NCBI GenBank assembly: GCA_921293015.1
Contig: OV121092.1
Location: 5,896,001 to 5,960,000, forward strand
Length of the DNA: 64,000 bases
Direction: 5' to 3'
DNA from: Phorcus lineatus
Taxonomy: Eukaryota > Mollusca > Gastropoda > Trochida > Trochidae
The notes under the pieces are model-generated. The model saw only the letters and a program-made list of their open reading frames with translations. It ran no database searches and had not been told where the DNA came from. Below, piece after piece: positions 1 through 12,822 of this stretch (position 1 is the first letter of the stretch; the number at the start of each line of letters is the position of its first letter). The translations under genes and the position numbers were made by a program.

Positions 1-665
1 ATTCAGTATTTTTAGATTGTCATCATATCAATTTTAGATTGTCAATTAACATTGTGTTTTATCAAGAATTCAATATTTTGCAAGTCAATTGAAATGTTTT
101 GACTGTCAATTAAAACATTTTGTACTGTCAAATCAATGATTTTAAATATCCGACTCAATCCTTTTGAAGGGTCAATTCAGTAACTTTAAAATTGTCAAAC
201 AATAATTTTTCAATTGTGATTTAAATGATTTTCGTTTGACTATTAAAAGATCTTGAGATCAAATGAATAATTTTGGATTTCAAATAAATAATTTTGGATT
301 TCCAATTGAAACAATTTTAGATTATCAATTAAATTACTCTGGATTGTCAAATCAATTACTTTGGATTTTCCAATTGAACAATTTTGGATTGGAGATTAAA
401 TCACTTTGGATTTTCAACTAAACATTATTGGATTGTCAATTCAATACTTTGCATTGTCAATTGAATGATTTTGGATTGTCAATTCAATGATTTTGGATGG
501 TCAATTCAATAATTTTGGATGGTCAATTCAATGATTTTGGATTGTCAATTCAATGGTTTGGATTGTCAATTCAATGGTTTGGATTGTCAAGTCAATGATT
601 TTGGAATGCCAATTCAATAATTTTAGATTGTCTATTCAATTACTTTGGATTGACAATTAAACGAT
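1..665. repeat. Degenerate short-period tandem array (about 20-24 bp unit)
   Basis: The segment is built from diverged copies of a unit like GGATTGTCAATTCAATGATT, cleanest between about 470 and 600. Unit length drifts by a few bases and no long ORF is present. It lies in the intron after the last visible exon of the minus-strand PKD gene and reaches the window edge. From 666 to 956 I see only unremarkable AT-rich intron. Confidence 0.8.
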
Positions 666-956
666 TTTGAGTTTCCAACATCATGTTAATGTTTTCCCCG
701 TGACAGTTTCAATTTGTCAAGTGCATGTTAAGACAAGCCATGTTGACCAACCATCGGAACCAATCGATGTACACATGCAAAGAGCTCCTTAAAAAAACAT
801 ATAACACACCGTAAAGAAGCTATCAATTTGGGCAACATGTAGTCAGCACATCTCAGATGAGTTTGTCACGACATGAGAAAGAAGACAATGGTTTCTTTTG
901 ACTCGCATCCAGCCTGTATATACTGTACAAAATAAGGAACAGATATTGCAATGATT

Positions 957-1194
957 GAAATTGACAAGTTATGAGTGCCAGTGAACTAATTTTTGTATGT
1001 AGCAACTTTTGTATGTATTAATTTTTGTATGTAGCAATCTTTGTATGTATCAATTTTCGTATATATAGTAATCTTGAAATTGACAAGTTATGAGTGCCAG
1101 TGAACTAATTTTTGTATGTAGCAACTTTTGTATGTATTAATTTTTGTATGTAGCAATCTTTGTATGTATCAATTTTCGTATATATAGTAATCTT
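957..1194. repeat. Direct duplication of a 119-bp block
   Basis: A block starting GAAATTGACAAGTTATGAG at 957 recurs at 1076 almost without change, giving a period of 119 bp. The block consists of diverged GTATGTAG-type units, so it is a recent segmental copy inside the larger array to its right. Confidence 0.85.
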
Positions 1195-2265
1195 TTATTT
1201 TTGTATGTAGTAATGACTGAATATAGTAATACTTGTAAGTGGTAATATTTGTATGTATAGTATTCTTTTTATGTGGTTACCTTTGTGTGTAGTAATTTTT
1301 GTATGTAGTTACCTTTGTGTGTCGTTTTTTGTATGTAGCAATGATTGAATTTAGTATAACTTGTATGCAGAATTTTTTTTATTCATTGTAATCTTTGTAT
1401 GTATTCACTGTTTGTTGTAATCTTTTTATGTGGTAATGATAATAATCTTAAGTTAATCTTTGTATGCAGTAATCATTGCATGTAACTCTAATAGAATGTA
1501 GTAATCTTTGTATGAAATAATAATTGAATGTAGTAATTTTTGTATGTAGTAATAATTGAATGTAGTAATCTTTGTTTTTATAAATATAACAGAATGGAGT
1601 GATATTTGAATGTATCAATAGTTGAAAGTAGTAATCTATGACTGTAAAGTAATAGTTGAATGTAGTGATATTTGTATGCAGTAATAGTTGAAAATAATAA
1701 TCTTTGTATGTAGTAATAATTGAATGTAGTAATCTTTGTTTTTATAACAATAACTGAAAGGAGTGATATTTGAATGTATCAATAGTTGAAAGTAGTAATC
1801 TATGACCATAGTAATAGTTGAATGTAGTGATCTTTGTATGCAGTAATAGTTGAAAATAGTAATCTTTGTATGTAGTAATGATTGAATGCAGTAATGATTG
1901 AGTGTAGTAATATTTAATCGAAGTTATTTTTGTGTAGTAATCTTCGCATTTAGTAATATTTGTATGTAGTAATGTTCACACGTAGCAATAATTGAATGTA
2001 CTAATCTTTGTATGTGTTAATTTGGTATGAGATAATCCTTGTATGCAGTAGTTATAATTGAATGTAGTAATCTTTGAATGTGATAATTTTGCAGGAAGTA
2101 ATCTTTGTATGTAGTAATCTAGTAATCTTCATATGTAGTTTTAAATGAATGTAGCAATCATGGTATATATTAACAATTTAATGTAGTAATCTTTGTATGT
2201 GATAATTTTGCAGGAAGTAATCTTTGTATGTAGTAATGAAATTTATAGTAATAATTGAAGGTAGT
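1195..2265. repeat. Degenerate GTATGTAGTAAT-type minisatellite
   Basis: About 1 kb of alternating units such as TTTGTATGTAGTAAT and AATTGAATGTAGTAATC, period roughly 12-16 bp with a higher-order period near 30 bp. There is no coding potential. The array ends about 60 bp before the donor of the 2327-2400 exon on the minus strand. Confidence 0.8.
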
Positions 2266-2326
2266 GTTCATTTTTGTTTGTGGGGTACTGAACAATTAGT
2301 GAAAAAGATAAATGCTTTTCTCTTAC

Positions 2327-2400
2327 CTTGTTTCATTGAAGTACTGCTCGACTTCTCCATCAGAATAGTTCACTGTTACCACAATCCCTGAGTGTCTACC
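2327..2400 (-). CDS. PKD-repeat protein, most 3' exon visible in the window
   Basis: On the minus strand the exon follows an acceptor ending GTTACAG and stops at donor AG|GTAAGA. It encodes 24 residues plus two bases (GRHSGIVVTVNYSDGEVEQ at its start). The phase fits the exon at 4914-5029, which ends at a codon boundary. The motif VxVNYSDGE resembles the core strand and turn of a PKD/Ig-fold repeat. Its first 40 bp and its acceptor are repeated tandemly in the adjoining intron (2361-3494). The next exon must lie beyond the left edge. The phases are certain; family membership of this small piece rests on its neighbours. Confidence 0.7.
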
Positions 2401-3494
2401 CTGTAACAGATAATAAGGTAATCAGAATAGTTCACTGTTAACACAATCCCTGAGTGTCTACCCTGTAATAGATAATAAGGTAATCAGAATAGTTCACTGA
2501 TACCACAATCCCTGAGTGTCTACCCTGTAACAGATAATAAGGTAATCAGAATAGTTCACTGTTAACACAATCCCTGAGTGTCTACCCTGTAACAGATAAT
2601 AAGGTAATCAGAATAGTTCACTGTTACCACAATCCCTGAGTGTCTACCCTGTAACAGATAATAAGGTAATCAGAATAGTTCACTGTTAACACAATCCCTG
2701 AGTGTCTACCCTGTAACAGATAATAAGGTAATCAGAATAGTTCACTGTTAACACAATCCCTGAGTGTCTACCCTGTAATAGATAATAAGGTAATCAGAAT
2801 AGTTCACTGATACCACAATCCCTGAGTGTCTACCCTGTAACAGATAATAAGGTAATCAGAATAGTTCACTGTTAACACAATCCCTGAGTGTCTACCCTGT
2901 AATAGATAATAAGGTAATCAGAATAGTTCACTGATACCACAATCCCTGAGTGTCTACCCTGTAACAGATAATAAGGTAATCAGAATAGTTCACTGTTAAC
3001 ACAATCCCTGAGTGTCTACCCTGTAACAGATAATAAGGTAATCAGAATAGTTCACTGTTACCACAATCCCTGAGTGTCTACCCTGTAACAGATAATAAGG
3101 TAATCAGAATAGTTCACTGATACCACAATCCCTGAGTGTCTACCCTGTAATAGATAATAAGGTAATCAGAATAGTTCACTGTTAACACAATCCCTGAGTG
3201 TCTACCCTGTAACAGATAATAAGGTAATCAGAATAGTTCACTGATACCACAATCCCTGAGTGTCTACCCTGTAATAGATAATAAGGTAATCAGAATAGTT
3301 CACTGTTAACACAATCCCTGAGTGTCTACCCTGTAACAGATAATAAGGTAATCAGAATAGTTCACTGATACCACAATCCCTGAGTGTCTACCCTGTAATA
3401 GATAATAAGGTAATCAGAATGGCTCACTGTTACCACAATCCCTGAATGTCTACCCTGTAAAAGATAATCAGGTAATCAGAATAGTTCACTGTTA
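2361..3494. repeat. 62-bp minisatellite, 18 copies, containing an exon's splice acceptor
   Basis: Eighteen consecutive copies, each exactly 62 bp, start at 2361 and every 62 bp to 3415; a 19th partial copy stops at 3494. Each copy holds, on the minus strand, 22 bp of intron end (...TATCTGTTACAG) and the first 40 bp of the 2327-2400 exon. The copy at 2361 is the exon itself. Copies differ mainly at a few positions (GTTAAC, GTTACC or GATACC; TAACAG or TAATAG). The last full copy (3415-3476) is the most diverged, as expected at an array edge. Confidence 0.97.
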
Positions 3495-4913
3495 GAAGAG
3501 AAGGCATTATATTCCTCATAACTGTTTTATATACAGTCACAACTCGTTAACTAAAACCTGATTTAGAACAACTAAAAAAAGTGATGACTCTTTTACAGTC
3601 CCATTATCACTTATGTGATAAAATAGATATAGATAAGTAATGATTTTTTAAAGGTAATAGGAATCTTTAGAGATGAGTCAACTGTAATGGTATACATAAT
3701 TCCCTGATAAATGAAAAATAATTATATACTTTCCCCATTACTGTTAACAAAAGTGTCACAGCCAGTGCAACTATACCTTTATCAGGATGATAGGAGGATT
3801 AAATATCACAAATAACTAAACGACAAGAATGTACATAGATAAAAATACTTCAAGCTGAAGTATAATAACAATTAGTGACAAAAGCTAAATGGGTAACTAT
3901 ATTTTTTATTGAATCTTGTAACAAAATACTATGACATCAGTAATGAATATATTTATATTTTTTTGTATAGGTACATATTGTTAAAAAATCATAACTGTCT
4001 AATCCTGCCCATTTCCAATACAGACATGCGAGAACTTGCATTAGATGTAGCGTACATTGAAAGATGACATGGTTTATACCATTTTCATAAGGAATTTGAA
4101 ACACCTACCCTCGCTGGGTTTTCACAAACTCATGATTGTGAAGAAAGCAGTACAGAGCTGAACGAATATCTACATTAAGCAATAGAGAGATGAATGAATA
4201 TGCAATGCATATTTTGATAGATAGAATAAATGTTATATCCTATTGTCATATGGTTTTTGTAAGATTTCTTACAACCACCATAAATAATAAATTTAGGCAA
4301 AAAGGTCAAAGACCTGATTTTCAGAGAATATAAGATCTCTCAAAGATAACCTTCAAGAAATCTGAGTTTCTGATACTGGTCTCTCTCCTACATATCTAAA
4401 CAATTTCTTTAAAATTTCAAAAGCAAATGTGTACCAAATGAACATCAATCTAGTCTCAAGAGCCTACTAAATTGAAGTTATTTTCCATTGATAAGCATCA
4501 CAGGAATTTCATAAATGTAAAACAGAAGTTACCTTCGTTGTTCTGTAATGTATGCACACAATCAGTTTGCCACATCTACTTGCTGCCAAGTAGATATTTT
4601 TGGATTATTCTCTTTTAAAGAACCTATCTTTCCTGCAAAAGACTACTAATAATGTTTGAATAATAATTTTGATAAATGTCACAAAATTCCAGCAAATGTT
4701 CTCTCCATCTAGACCACATATGTTGTCCTGAAGACTAACAGACAAACACAGACCTTCCAACTCTGAAGTACAATATATGAATATAAGTAATAATATCACT
4801 AAGATGTAAAATAATGATAATAGTTTAATTTCCACCAAGGCTTGTTGTGAAATGAGGAAATAAAGTTCAAGAAAATCTGGGTACATCTCAAACCAAGCAT
4901 ATCATCTACTCAC
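3495..4913 (-). other. Remainder of PKD-gene intron
   Basis: AT-rich intron between the 62-bp array and the next exon. The ORFs here are short, low in complexity and lack splice-site context. I see no repeat with clear boundaries and no RNA gene. Confidence 0.6.
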
Positions 4914-5029
4914 AAGCAAGGTGAAATCCACTTCTTCATACGTCTTCACTGCCACATTGTGCTCGATTCCAATCTCAGCAGGTGCCCTTTTCTCAACTAT
5001 GACCTCTCGTTGCTTAGAAACAGAATCAA
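4914..5029 (-). CDS. PKD-repeat protein, exon (end of one repeat and start of the next)
   Basis: Acceptor TTTTTTCAG precedes the exon and donor CTT|GTGAGTAG follows it on the minus strand. The exon is 116 nt, entering in phase 1 and leaving in phase 0. It joins the 8525-8665 exon so that the split codon reads Val, giving IRNLVDSVSKQREVIVEK across the junction, the typical tail strand of a PKD repeat. It then starts another repeat (APAEIGIEHNVAVKTYEEV). There are no stops in the used frame, and the phases agree with both neighbours. The product is an extracellular Ig-fold segment; its ligand is unknown. Confidence 0.8.
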
Positions 5030-8000
5030 CTGAAAAAACAAAGTCAAATCTTGGTTAAGATGAAACAGACTTGGACAAACAGTTCATACGCCTTCCTTTC
5101 CTACAAGCTTTTCAAGTTAAATATCCGTGTTGCTGTGGAACAATGGCGCCACACCCCATTCTAAAATTACACGCTTCCTATTTCTTTCCCCTACAGACAC
5201 TTTCACCTTTCTGGATCAGCCACGTGGCTCTTAATCCACAGATCTGAAAATTGGTCATACATTCCATGCTTCACACCCATTATCACCTCCACATTCATGT
5301 GGACTGGTAGTTAAAGGCTTTCCATTAATTGTGTTATAGTTTACATATAACAAAGCTTTATGGATTTACATGTTGAACAATGAATGTTATGTGCAGGATG
5401 GTTGAAGGTTAGAAATTGCCATGAAAGAAATATTTCAGAAATTCCAGACAATATTTCTTACTTGCATTTGTCCGTCTTCTAATGAAAAATAGTAAAATTT
5501 ACCTCAGTGATTTGTTAATATATAAGTACATATAATACATTTCAGAACATCAAAAAAGGTAAATTAATTTAAAGATATTTATCTTTCCTTGACAAAAACC
5601 ATATTTTTCTAATCAAGTGATGTAGAAATCGTATATTCCAAGAGTGCCATAGCCAGGATGGATGATAGTTAAAGACTCTCACATACCAGTAGATAAACAT
5701 GGCATTTTTCAGAAAACAGAAATGTTCAACTTATATTCTTGAATCTTTGGAAAAATATTTGTATTTTTTATGTTCCAATCAAAACAATTTATATCGTATT
5801 TAGGAGGTTACTAGAAAGACACACATTTTCTCATGTCGACTGTACGTTCTCTTGCAGAAAGCTGAAGGATATATTGCAAAGCCAATTCCATCTGTTGATA
5901 AGCGATAAGGCTTGTATGCAATGCAGATTCTCTACATGTTAACATGCCTAATGTATTTCTGTAAATCATAAGTGGCATCAAAACATCAATTTGTCTCCTT
6001 GCCATTCATAAACATACAAATTCTCTGGAATGTGATTCATATATATATATATATATAGATATCAATGAAATCTCATTTCTTTCTTGTACAATGTATTTTG
6101 GCATTTTACAGGCTTTTAACCGGCTTTTTATCAGAGATATGAATTGTTCAATAATTGTAACATTGGTAAAAACAATTTTCAAAAAAAAAATAGGCAACTA
6201 TATTTTTCTCTCCATGATATTTTATTGACAAAATCTATTGATTAAGTCATATTTTTCTATAGTTTCTTCCATTTTATATATAAAACAACTACTTTTTTTA
6301 AAAAAGGAAATAATTTACACCATACTCATTTTCACATTTCAGAATACTAGACATTTTAGATCATCTGATATAATTAATAATATTAAAAACAAATACTAAA
6401 ACAAGGACTAATTCCAAGAATAAATTTTAGAATCAGGTAAAAGAAACCCAAAATGTTGATCCCTTTTCAATGAACACAAATTCATAGACACTCAAAACAC
6501 AACAATTAATTACCACACATCATTGAAGAAATGAATATAACAATGTCTTTATATGAATAAAAAATTGCATATCATTAATTGGTACCCGATATTGCCTTTT
6601 AGATAGACAAAAATTCCAAAATAACCATTTGTAAAAGACATTTTAACTCGTTAAAATACAAACACAATAAACTACCTTTTCAGCTATTAAAATTCCATGA
6701 ACTAACACAAGAACTGCCATCCCTTTGCAATGTACATCCCATCTGGAGAGACACATTACACAATCTGGAATAACCACGCCTCATGAAACACAAGCGACCT
6801 GAAATCAACATATGTAGATTTCTGCCTTTTGACGTCAGCTTTCTCATTCATAACTGAGCGGGAAGAACATGAAGACATGGCGGGAGGTATTACCTTTCCA
6901 CTTGTTTATTCAGAAAATACTAGAAAAGTCATGAAAAAGGTCTGGAACAGCTTTGAATTAACATGTTAAGAAATCCTGTCATCGTGAATCTTGCGTCACT
7001 TTCCCTCCTCTCAAGATTGGCCATAAGTGGTGTACATTGCGCTACAAATCTTACAAGTCTTCTTGTCTTGAATAATTCATTTGGAGATACACTGATAATA
7101 AACATTTTGAATCTTTTCATGAGATGATAGTCATGCATCTTTCTCTCATCGATTAGAATGTGTCTGATTTAAAGCAATAAACATTTTGAATTTTTTCATG
7201 AAAGGATAGTCATTCATTCTTCTCTCAAATGTGGCTGATTGAAAGGAAATGTACATTGTTTTCATTTGTATTTTGTTTTAACATGAATAGTTAATGCGTT
7301 GATATTATGAGTATAAACAATTTGAATTTTGATGATGATGCAGATGTATATCTTGCAACATGGTTTCTGTCTTCTTGAGTAAACATTTTGGTCTTTAGGC
7401 AATATCAGACAAAGTCATGCATTTTATTCTCATTGTAGCAAGTTTTTGTTAGTGATATTATTTAAAATTTGCCGTTCATGAGGAAAGTTTTTATACCATA
7501 TATTTGTTAAATAGGGCAAAACAATCTATAACAATACCCTATTACCCATAGATGTTAGTTTAAAGTCCTGAGTATTAGATCTGCCATTTTATGTGAACCC
7601 CTTAATCATCAATCATCAAATGTGCCTCATCACTGAACTCATACAAGTTACTACTAAAATCTCATTATTTCTCCTTAGCATTTTCATAGATATTATCTCC
7701 ATTAAACTGCAACTCTGTGTAAACTCCTGTGTATATATTGTATAAAGTTTTTACAATTTCTTCCTTTGTAGCGCCTTGAGCAAGCATTCAATGCACAGAT
7801 ACAGGCACATTACAAATATCCATTATCATCATTATTATTATGATATTATCAAGAATTACAAAAACAATTCCCATGGCTTTACCGAAACCATGTACAACTG
7901 TTTTAAACTTGTTTTTCAGAGGGGTGGTCTACCTTTCATAACAATACATTTCGGCGAGTTATTTGAGTGAAACATGCTACTGAACCTTTAAGTACAGGTC

Positions 8001-8524
8001 TGGGCCTTAATCATCTTAATTGATGAGCACTGAATGTAAATGCTTATTCTAAACAAGATGTGAGTAAGTGCAATAGATAATATGGGACAAATTTTCTCTC
8101 TCATCAAGATATTGGCTGTAATAAAATCCTCCATATTTTCAGACAACAGTCAACCCACACCAAGAGTTTTCTTTAACTCTTCCACCTTACACTAAAACAT
8201 ACTCCTATTAAGTACGTGTCACTGTGACCGGACAGACATCCACCTTTCAACTGTCAAGGTTTGGTTTCTTTAGAAACATCTTAAACCTTGTAAAAGTGGA
8301 GAAACATCAAGTTCCATGGCTATTTACCTCTTTAATTCAGTTTGAGTATTTGCTTACCATTCAAAGAACTTTGGTTTTCTTTCTGTCATTTTGAGATTGT
8401 CAGGGTTTTTATTCTCTCAGATGAACATTTATTCCAATAAAAAGAACAGATGCTATTGTAGATATCTGACATTTCATTCAAATGAAAAGCCCTTGTTAAA
8501 AATGAAGAACAACTAGGTTCTCAC
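5030..8524 (-). other. PKD-gene intron
   Basis: AT-rich intron of 3.5 kb. It holds an (AT)n microsatellite at 6039-6057 and a roughly 79-bp direct duplication at about 7097-7255 (both copies begin AATAAACATTTTGAA). The short ORFs here have no recognisable domain. Confidence 0.6.
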
Positions 8525-8665
8525 CCAAGTTCCTGATGGTGAGATTGACGGAGTAGATTCCTTCTTCATCGAAGGTGAACTGTGCCAGAGGAATAAGCGT
8601 TTCCTTTTTCCGACCTCCAGGGAAGGTCCACCTGTAGATACAGTCCTCCCTCCTCATGATGTCAC
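8525..8665 (-). CDS. PKD-repeat protein, exon with the core of one PKD repeat
   Basis: Minus-strand acceptor ATTACAG and donor TTGG|GTGAGAAC bound a 141-nt exon, phase 1 to phase 1, open throughout. It encodes 47 residues with the PKD pattern: CIYRWTFPGG (the W-x-F-x-G turn) then FTFDEEGIYSVNLTIRN (the F-x-x-x-G-x-Y-x-V strand pair ending in Asn). It completes the repeat begun at the end of the 9144-10467 exon. PKD repeats are extracellular Ig-like folds, known from polycystin-1, its relatives and some other surface proteins. Confidence 0.88.
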
Positions 8666-9143
8666 CTGTAATCATCGGTCATCACATGGTCAATCAAAAG
8701 CAATATAAAAAGTTTGCATAAGTTATCTCAAAACACATTGGACATGATTTCAGAGAGATCCCTTTATCCCAAAATCTGACCTGGTTCAGTGGAAAACACC
8801 CTTATTCCAAAATGTGTCATGGTTTGCAGAAGAAGCCTTTATTACAACATCGAACATTTGAAGATTAGATTGTGGAAAGGGACAATTCCATCACTTTGCT
8901 TTTTGTCCCTAAAATGTTATTGAAATTTGTTTTTACCATTGAAACAGTGCATGAACAAGTAAATCTATCAAAATGACTGTAGTTATACATAATAATCATA
9001 ATGCTTCTTTAGTAACAAGTTTACATCATTGCATCAACTGTGGTAAACATATCTATGAGAAAAAGTTATTATTATAGTTGATAGAATTACAAATGATATT
9101 TATCCATTTTCTTAAATTTCAAGGATAAAGAAATTTCCATTAC
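8666..9143 (-). other. PKD-gene intron, 478 bp
   Basis: Short AT-rich intron with a good donor (AAG|GTAATGG on the minus strand) and acceptor (ATTACAG). Nothing else is recognised. Confidence 0.7.
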
Positions 9144-10467
9144 CTTCTGCTTTTGCGACAACCACAGTTTTCTTTCCCGGCTTAGCATGACCTTGAACTT
9201 TGATTTCAAATTTCCCAATTGGACGCTGAACAGTGACCTCAATGGAGTTTGAGGCATTGGACACATTGTTAAAGGCATACACTGTCACAGGAAACACTCC
9301 TGGCTTTGTGAAATTGTACGTCACATCATAGACATGTGATATATAGATAGATCTCCTTGAATTTATCATATATTTCCGACTTCTATAGAAAGTATATTCA
9401 TATTTTCTTCTTCCTTGTCCAAAATCAAATTCCAGATCAACCATGCACTCACATTCAGGTTGGAAACTGAATGAACTCAATTCATTTACAATTTCTCCTC
9501 TCGATTGGAAAGTGCACTGGATGAGTTTAATCTCTTTTTCAACTCTCAACGGCGTCTTCAGGGTAACAATCTGATTGCTAATTTCATTGAAAACTCTAAG
9601 AGAGATGGGAAATTCTCCTTCGCGTCTAAACCTATGACCTACAGTTGATGTAAGATTTCCTTTGGTCATTTTGATTCTTGTCTGATCATGAAAATTCCAT
9701 GAAAACGTCACGTCTGATCCTTCTTCAATTTGAGCCGAGCAGACGACTTCCTCTGAGACAACTGCATGGTATTCTGGGAAACAGGAAACTGACAGTCCAT
9801 AGATTGCAGTCTGGACAAGAATCGGAGCAGATGTAGATACAGAATTTATCAAGTTTGACGCATTAGCAATAATAACATATTGTCCAGGTTCATGAAATGT
9901 GTAGTTCAGGAGAAAGGATCCTGAAATGTTCTCCAGAACATTCTGATCCTTGTCCAGAATTGTCCAGACAACACTGAGGTTGACAGAGAACTTGTGGAGA
10001 GCAAGATAAACCTCTGTGGACTGATTCACAACCGTTGTTCTCTCGAAGGTCAGTTTTGGACTTGACAACTCCTGCTGGATGACCAAGTCCTCCCTGAGGT
10101 TCATGGTCAGGTAGCTGTTTTTGCTGGAGATTTGAATTCTTGGTTTGAAGGTTCCTTCAAGCCTGTAGATGTACTGGAACATGATGCTCAAGTTGCAGCC
10201 TTCACCATAACTCGCGGTCAGAGCAAAACCGTCTAATGATTGCTCATCAAACAGATTCAGAGTTCCGTTCTCAACTGATCTGTTCTTCTGTTCTCTCAGC
10301 ATCATCTCCTTCTCCTCGCCTATCCCGAAGTTAACGCGGAGGAAGGTGTGTTGACGAGCAGTCGTTTCAACGGTAACAAGAAATTTAACGGGTACATTGG
10401 TTCTGTAGATGTTGGTGTCTTCTTGGAGGTCAAAGGTGACATTGCAGAGCTTCTTCTCCATGACAAC
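9144..10467 (-). CDS. PKD-repeat protein, large central exon with four PKD-like repeats
   Basis: This is the longest exon of the minus-strand gene: 1,324 nt, 441 codons, phase 0 entry after TTTTTTTCAG and phase 1 exit at GAAG|GTAATGG. Translation shows successive units of about 85-100 residues, each with a W/F-x-F turn and a G-x-[YF]-x-[VI] strand: near residues 55-125 (VNFGIGEE ... LEGTFKPRI), 135-215 (NYTFHEPGQYVIIANASN), 215-305 (FSWNFHDQ ... HRFRREGEFPISLRVFN), 305-415 (LEFDFGQGRR ... YNFTKPGVFPVTVYAFN). A further repeat begins at about 415 and finishes in the 8525-8665 exon. Many N-x-S/T sites suit a secreted or cell-surface ectodomain. No signal peptide or membrane helix is present. A polycystin-1-like receptor is the most likely parent, but other PKD-repeat proteins are possible. 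Confidence 0.93.
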
Positions 10468-11037
10468 CTGAAAAAAATGAAACTTGATATAAACATCTCA
10501 TTTGCAGAAGAAAAATGTTTGAATGCAACCACCTAAAAATCTTGAAATTTCTGTTAAAACTAATGACAGTTGTAGGTATCATGCCATACACGAACATTGA
10601 TTTACATATGTCTGAGCTGTGAGAGAACTTTTGAAAATCTATGGCATCTTTGCCTCCACCATTTCTTCATACTCTAAAATTTGTTATAGCTAAACTTTAA
10701 ACAATTATACTTACATTGCATATTCTTTTTACTACTATTTCAATTTCAATTTCGACCTCTCTTGTCACCTTATACTTGCTTAATGTTAATCATAAAGGTA
10801 GTTATTCAAGAAAAAACTCTTGTCACCTTATACATGGACGAAGAGGTCATAGATACATGATAATAAGTTGTGGAATACTAAAAATAATTGGTACCCCATA
10901 TTTGAAACTGCATAATCCTTTCAATTTAGACATCAAATGCAATCTTGATTCATATCTTATTGAAAAAGCACTTCCGATATTTTGCATTGTTTCACATCTC
11001 AGGGCCTATTAGAACAAAATCTCCATATTTATTATTT

Positions 11038-11650
11038 ATGAGGGCAATCATTTTGGGTCTAATATTTTTTAAACGATGCCCTTGGGCAAGATATTACTTT
11101 TTCATTGTGACGTCACGCTAAAAACAATGCTTTAACGTCACAGTTCGCCTATGACGTTGCATTCCAAATGTGACAACGGTGGGTAAACGGCCTTTTCCTT
11201 TGATTTCGCAATTTCTGTAACAAACAGAATATCATATTCGTGCCTATGACATACTATGTTCACGAGACTCATCCCTATAAAAATCATTACATCCCTCGCT
11301 CTCGCTCAGGAAATACTACTATTTAGACACTTGTGTCATAAACTTAGTATGTCATGGACACTCATATAAATAGAAAATATTTATTTAACGAGCGAAAGCG
11401 AGTTAGATACCAATACCATTCACGAGTTTCATGAACATGTAAAATGTAAACGGGATTGAGTTAAGTAATTTGTTTATTACTCGCAGAATTATATCAAAGA
11501 AAAATCATGAAAAATCGTCAGGATAACCATTGTCGCTGCGCCACTAACATTGTGACGTCATGCTTAACGATTGTGAGGTCATGCTTAATGATTGTGACGT
11601 CATGTGACATCAATCAACACGCGATGTTATAACACAATGTGTAATAACTT
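11038..11650. mobile_element. Non-autonomous inverted-repeat element rich in TGACGTCA-like motifs (family B)
   Basis: This segment shares ordered blocks with 25836-26180: ...GGGCAAGATATTACTTT..., CATTGTGACGTCAC, CTATGACGTTGCATTCC. Internally, TGACATACTATGTTCACGAG (near 11247) pairs with the reverse complement of a stretch near 11330-11355. Its CTCGCTCTCGCTCAGG motif also resembles part of the fold-back family at 21.3 kb. No ORF is present. I infer a MITE-like or fold-back element; the ends are approximate. Confidence 0.55.
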
Positions 11651-11984
11651 TGTGAATTTATTAAACGGCGGTATCTTCAATGGGAGAGTAATAATATCCT
11701 CTACATAATTTCACTGTTCATCACGCACATGCACACTACTACTTTACGATGCTCAAGAGCTGTACAGGAAAGTACTCCATTATGTGGAGATATTACTCCA
11801 TCACATCAATCTGTATCATGTCCTCAATGTGCCCTAACAGTCTCACAGCCATATATGAGCAATTTACTACCAAATAGGAAACAAGTGCCTCCACTAAATG
11901 ACACTCCATTAGGGACAGGATGTTTAGAAGAAATAACCTCCCATTTATTTGCAGAGGCAGAATGCACTGAATAAAGTTCCACCT

Positions 11985-12790
11985 TCCTCGGCATCAAACA
12001 AGATTTTGAACAGTCTTGGATATCTAATACAGAAATATCCATAGAGGAATATGAGTCAAAGAATGAATGTAGTCTCTATGAGATGTTTTACAGTTTCCTA
12101 GAAAACCTGAGGGTGTGTTAAGGGTTCTTCACAATGACAGAAGAAACAATGACTCAGACCAAAAACCTTGATTATCAACCAATTGAATTCTTCTGGAATA
12201 ACAAACAAGACTTGGTTATCTAATACATGAATATCCACAAAGTATGAGTAAAAGTATGACTGTGGTCTCAATGAGATGTTGTAGAGTTTCCAAGATTGAG
12301 GTTTTTAGGAGTTCGCCACAATCACCCAAGGAAGAATGAATCAGACTAGACTAAGATATAGTTCCTGAAAAAAAGATTCACCACAAATTTTGTTCTCAAT
12401 ATTTGGTATTAAAAAATATTGAAAAAGGAGTCCTGTACAATACTTAATTTCAGGATGAGGCAACTAGACTTGCCAACATTTTCTAGACGAAAGAGGGCTC
12501 CTTCAATATTTTGCCATAGGTCTGGATGACAGAATAGAATCAGACCAAAAACCTAATAGAATATTAACAAATTGATTTCTTCTGGCATACCAAACAAGAT
12601 TTTCAACAGTCTTGGTTACTTAATACAGATATATGGATAAGGAATATGCGTCAAAGAATGAAAGTGGTCTCATGTTGTATATATTCCAAGATGACAAAAT
12701 GTACATTTGTTAAGGGTTCTTCACACTGACCCAAGGAAGACTGATTCAGAGCATGAACATTATGATATCTAAAAAGAAGTATTTTTTGAT
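11985..12790. repeat. Three or so diverged copies of a 170-300 bp unit
   Basis: Recurring ordered phrases (AACAAGATTTT.AACAGTCTTGG, TACAGAAATATCCATA.AGGAATATG, GGTTCTTCACA.TGACCCAAGGAAG) appear near 11998, 12210 and 12590. Copies are strongly diverged, so this is an old tandem or dispersed repeat. Confidence 0.55.
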
Positions 12791-12822
12791 GAAATTAAAT
12801 TTGACGGGACATTCCTGTTTAT

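Noticed and set aside
6006..6197. 63-codon minus-strand ORF
   Set aside because: Runs through an (AT)n microsatellite and AT-rich intron; no supporting signal.
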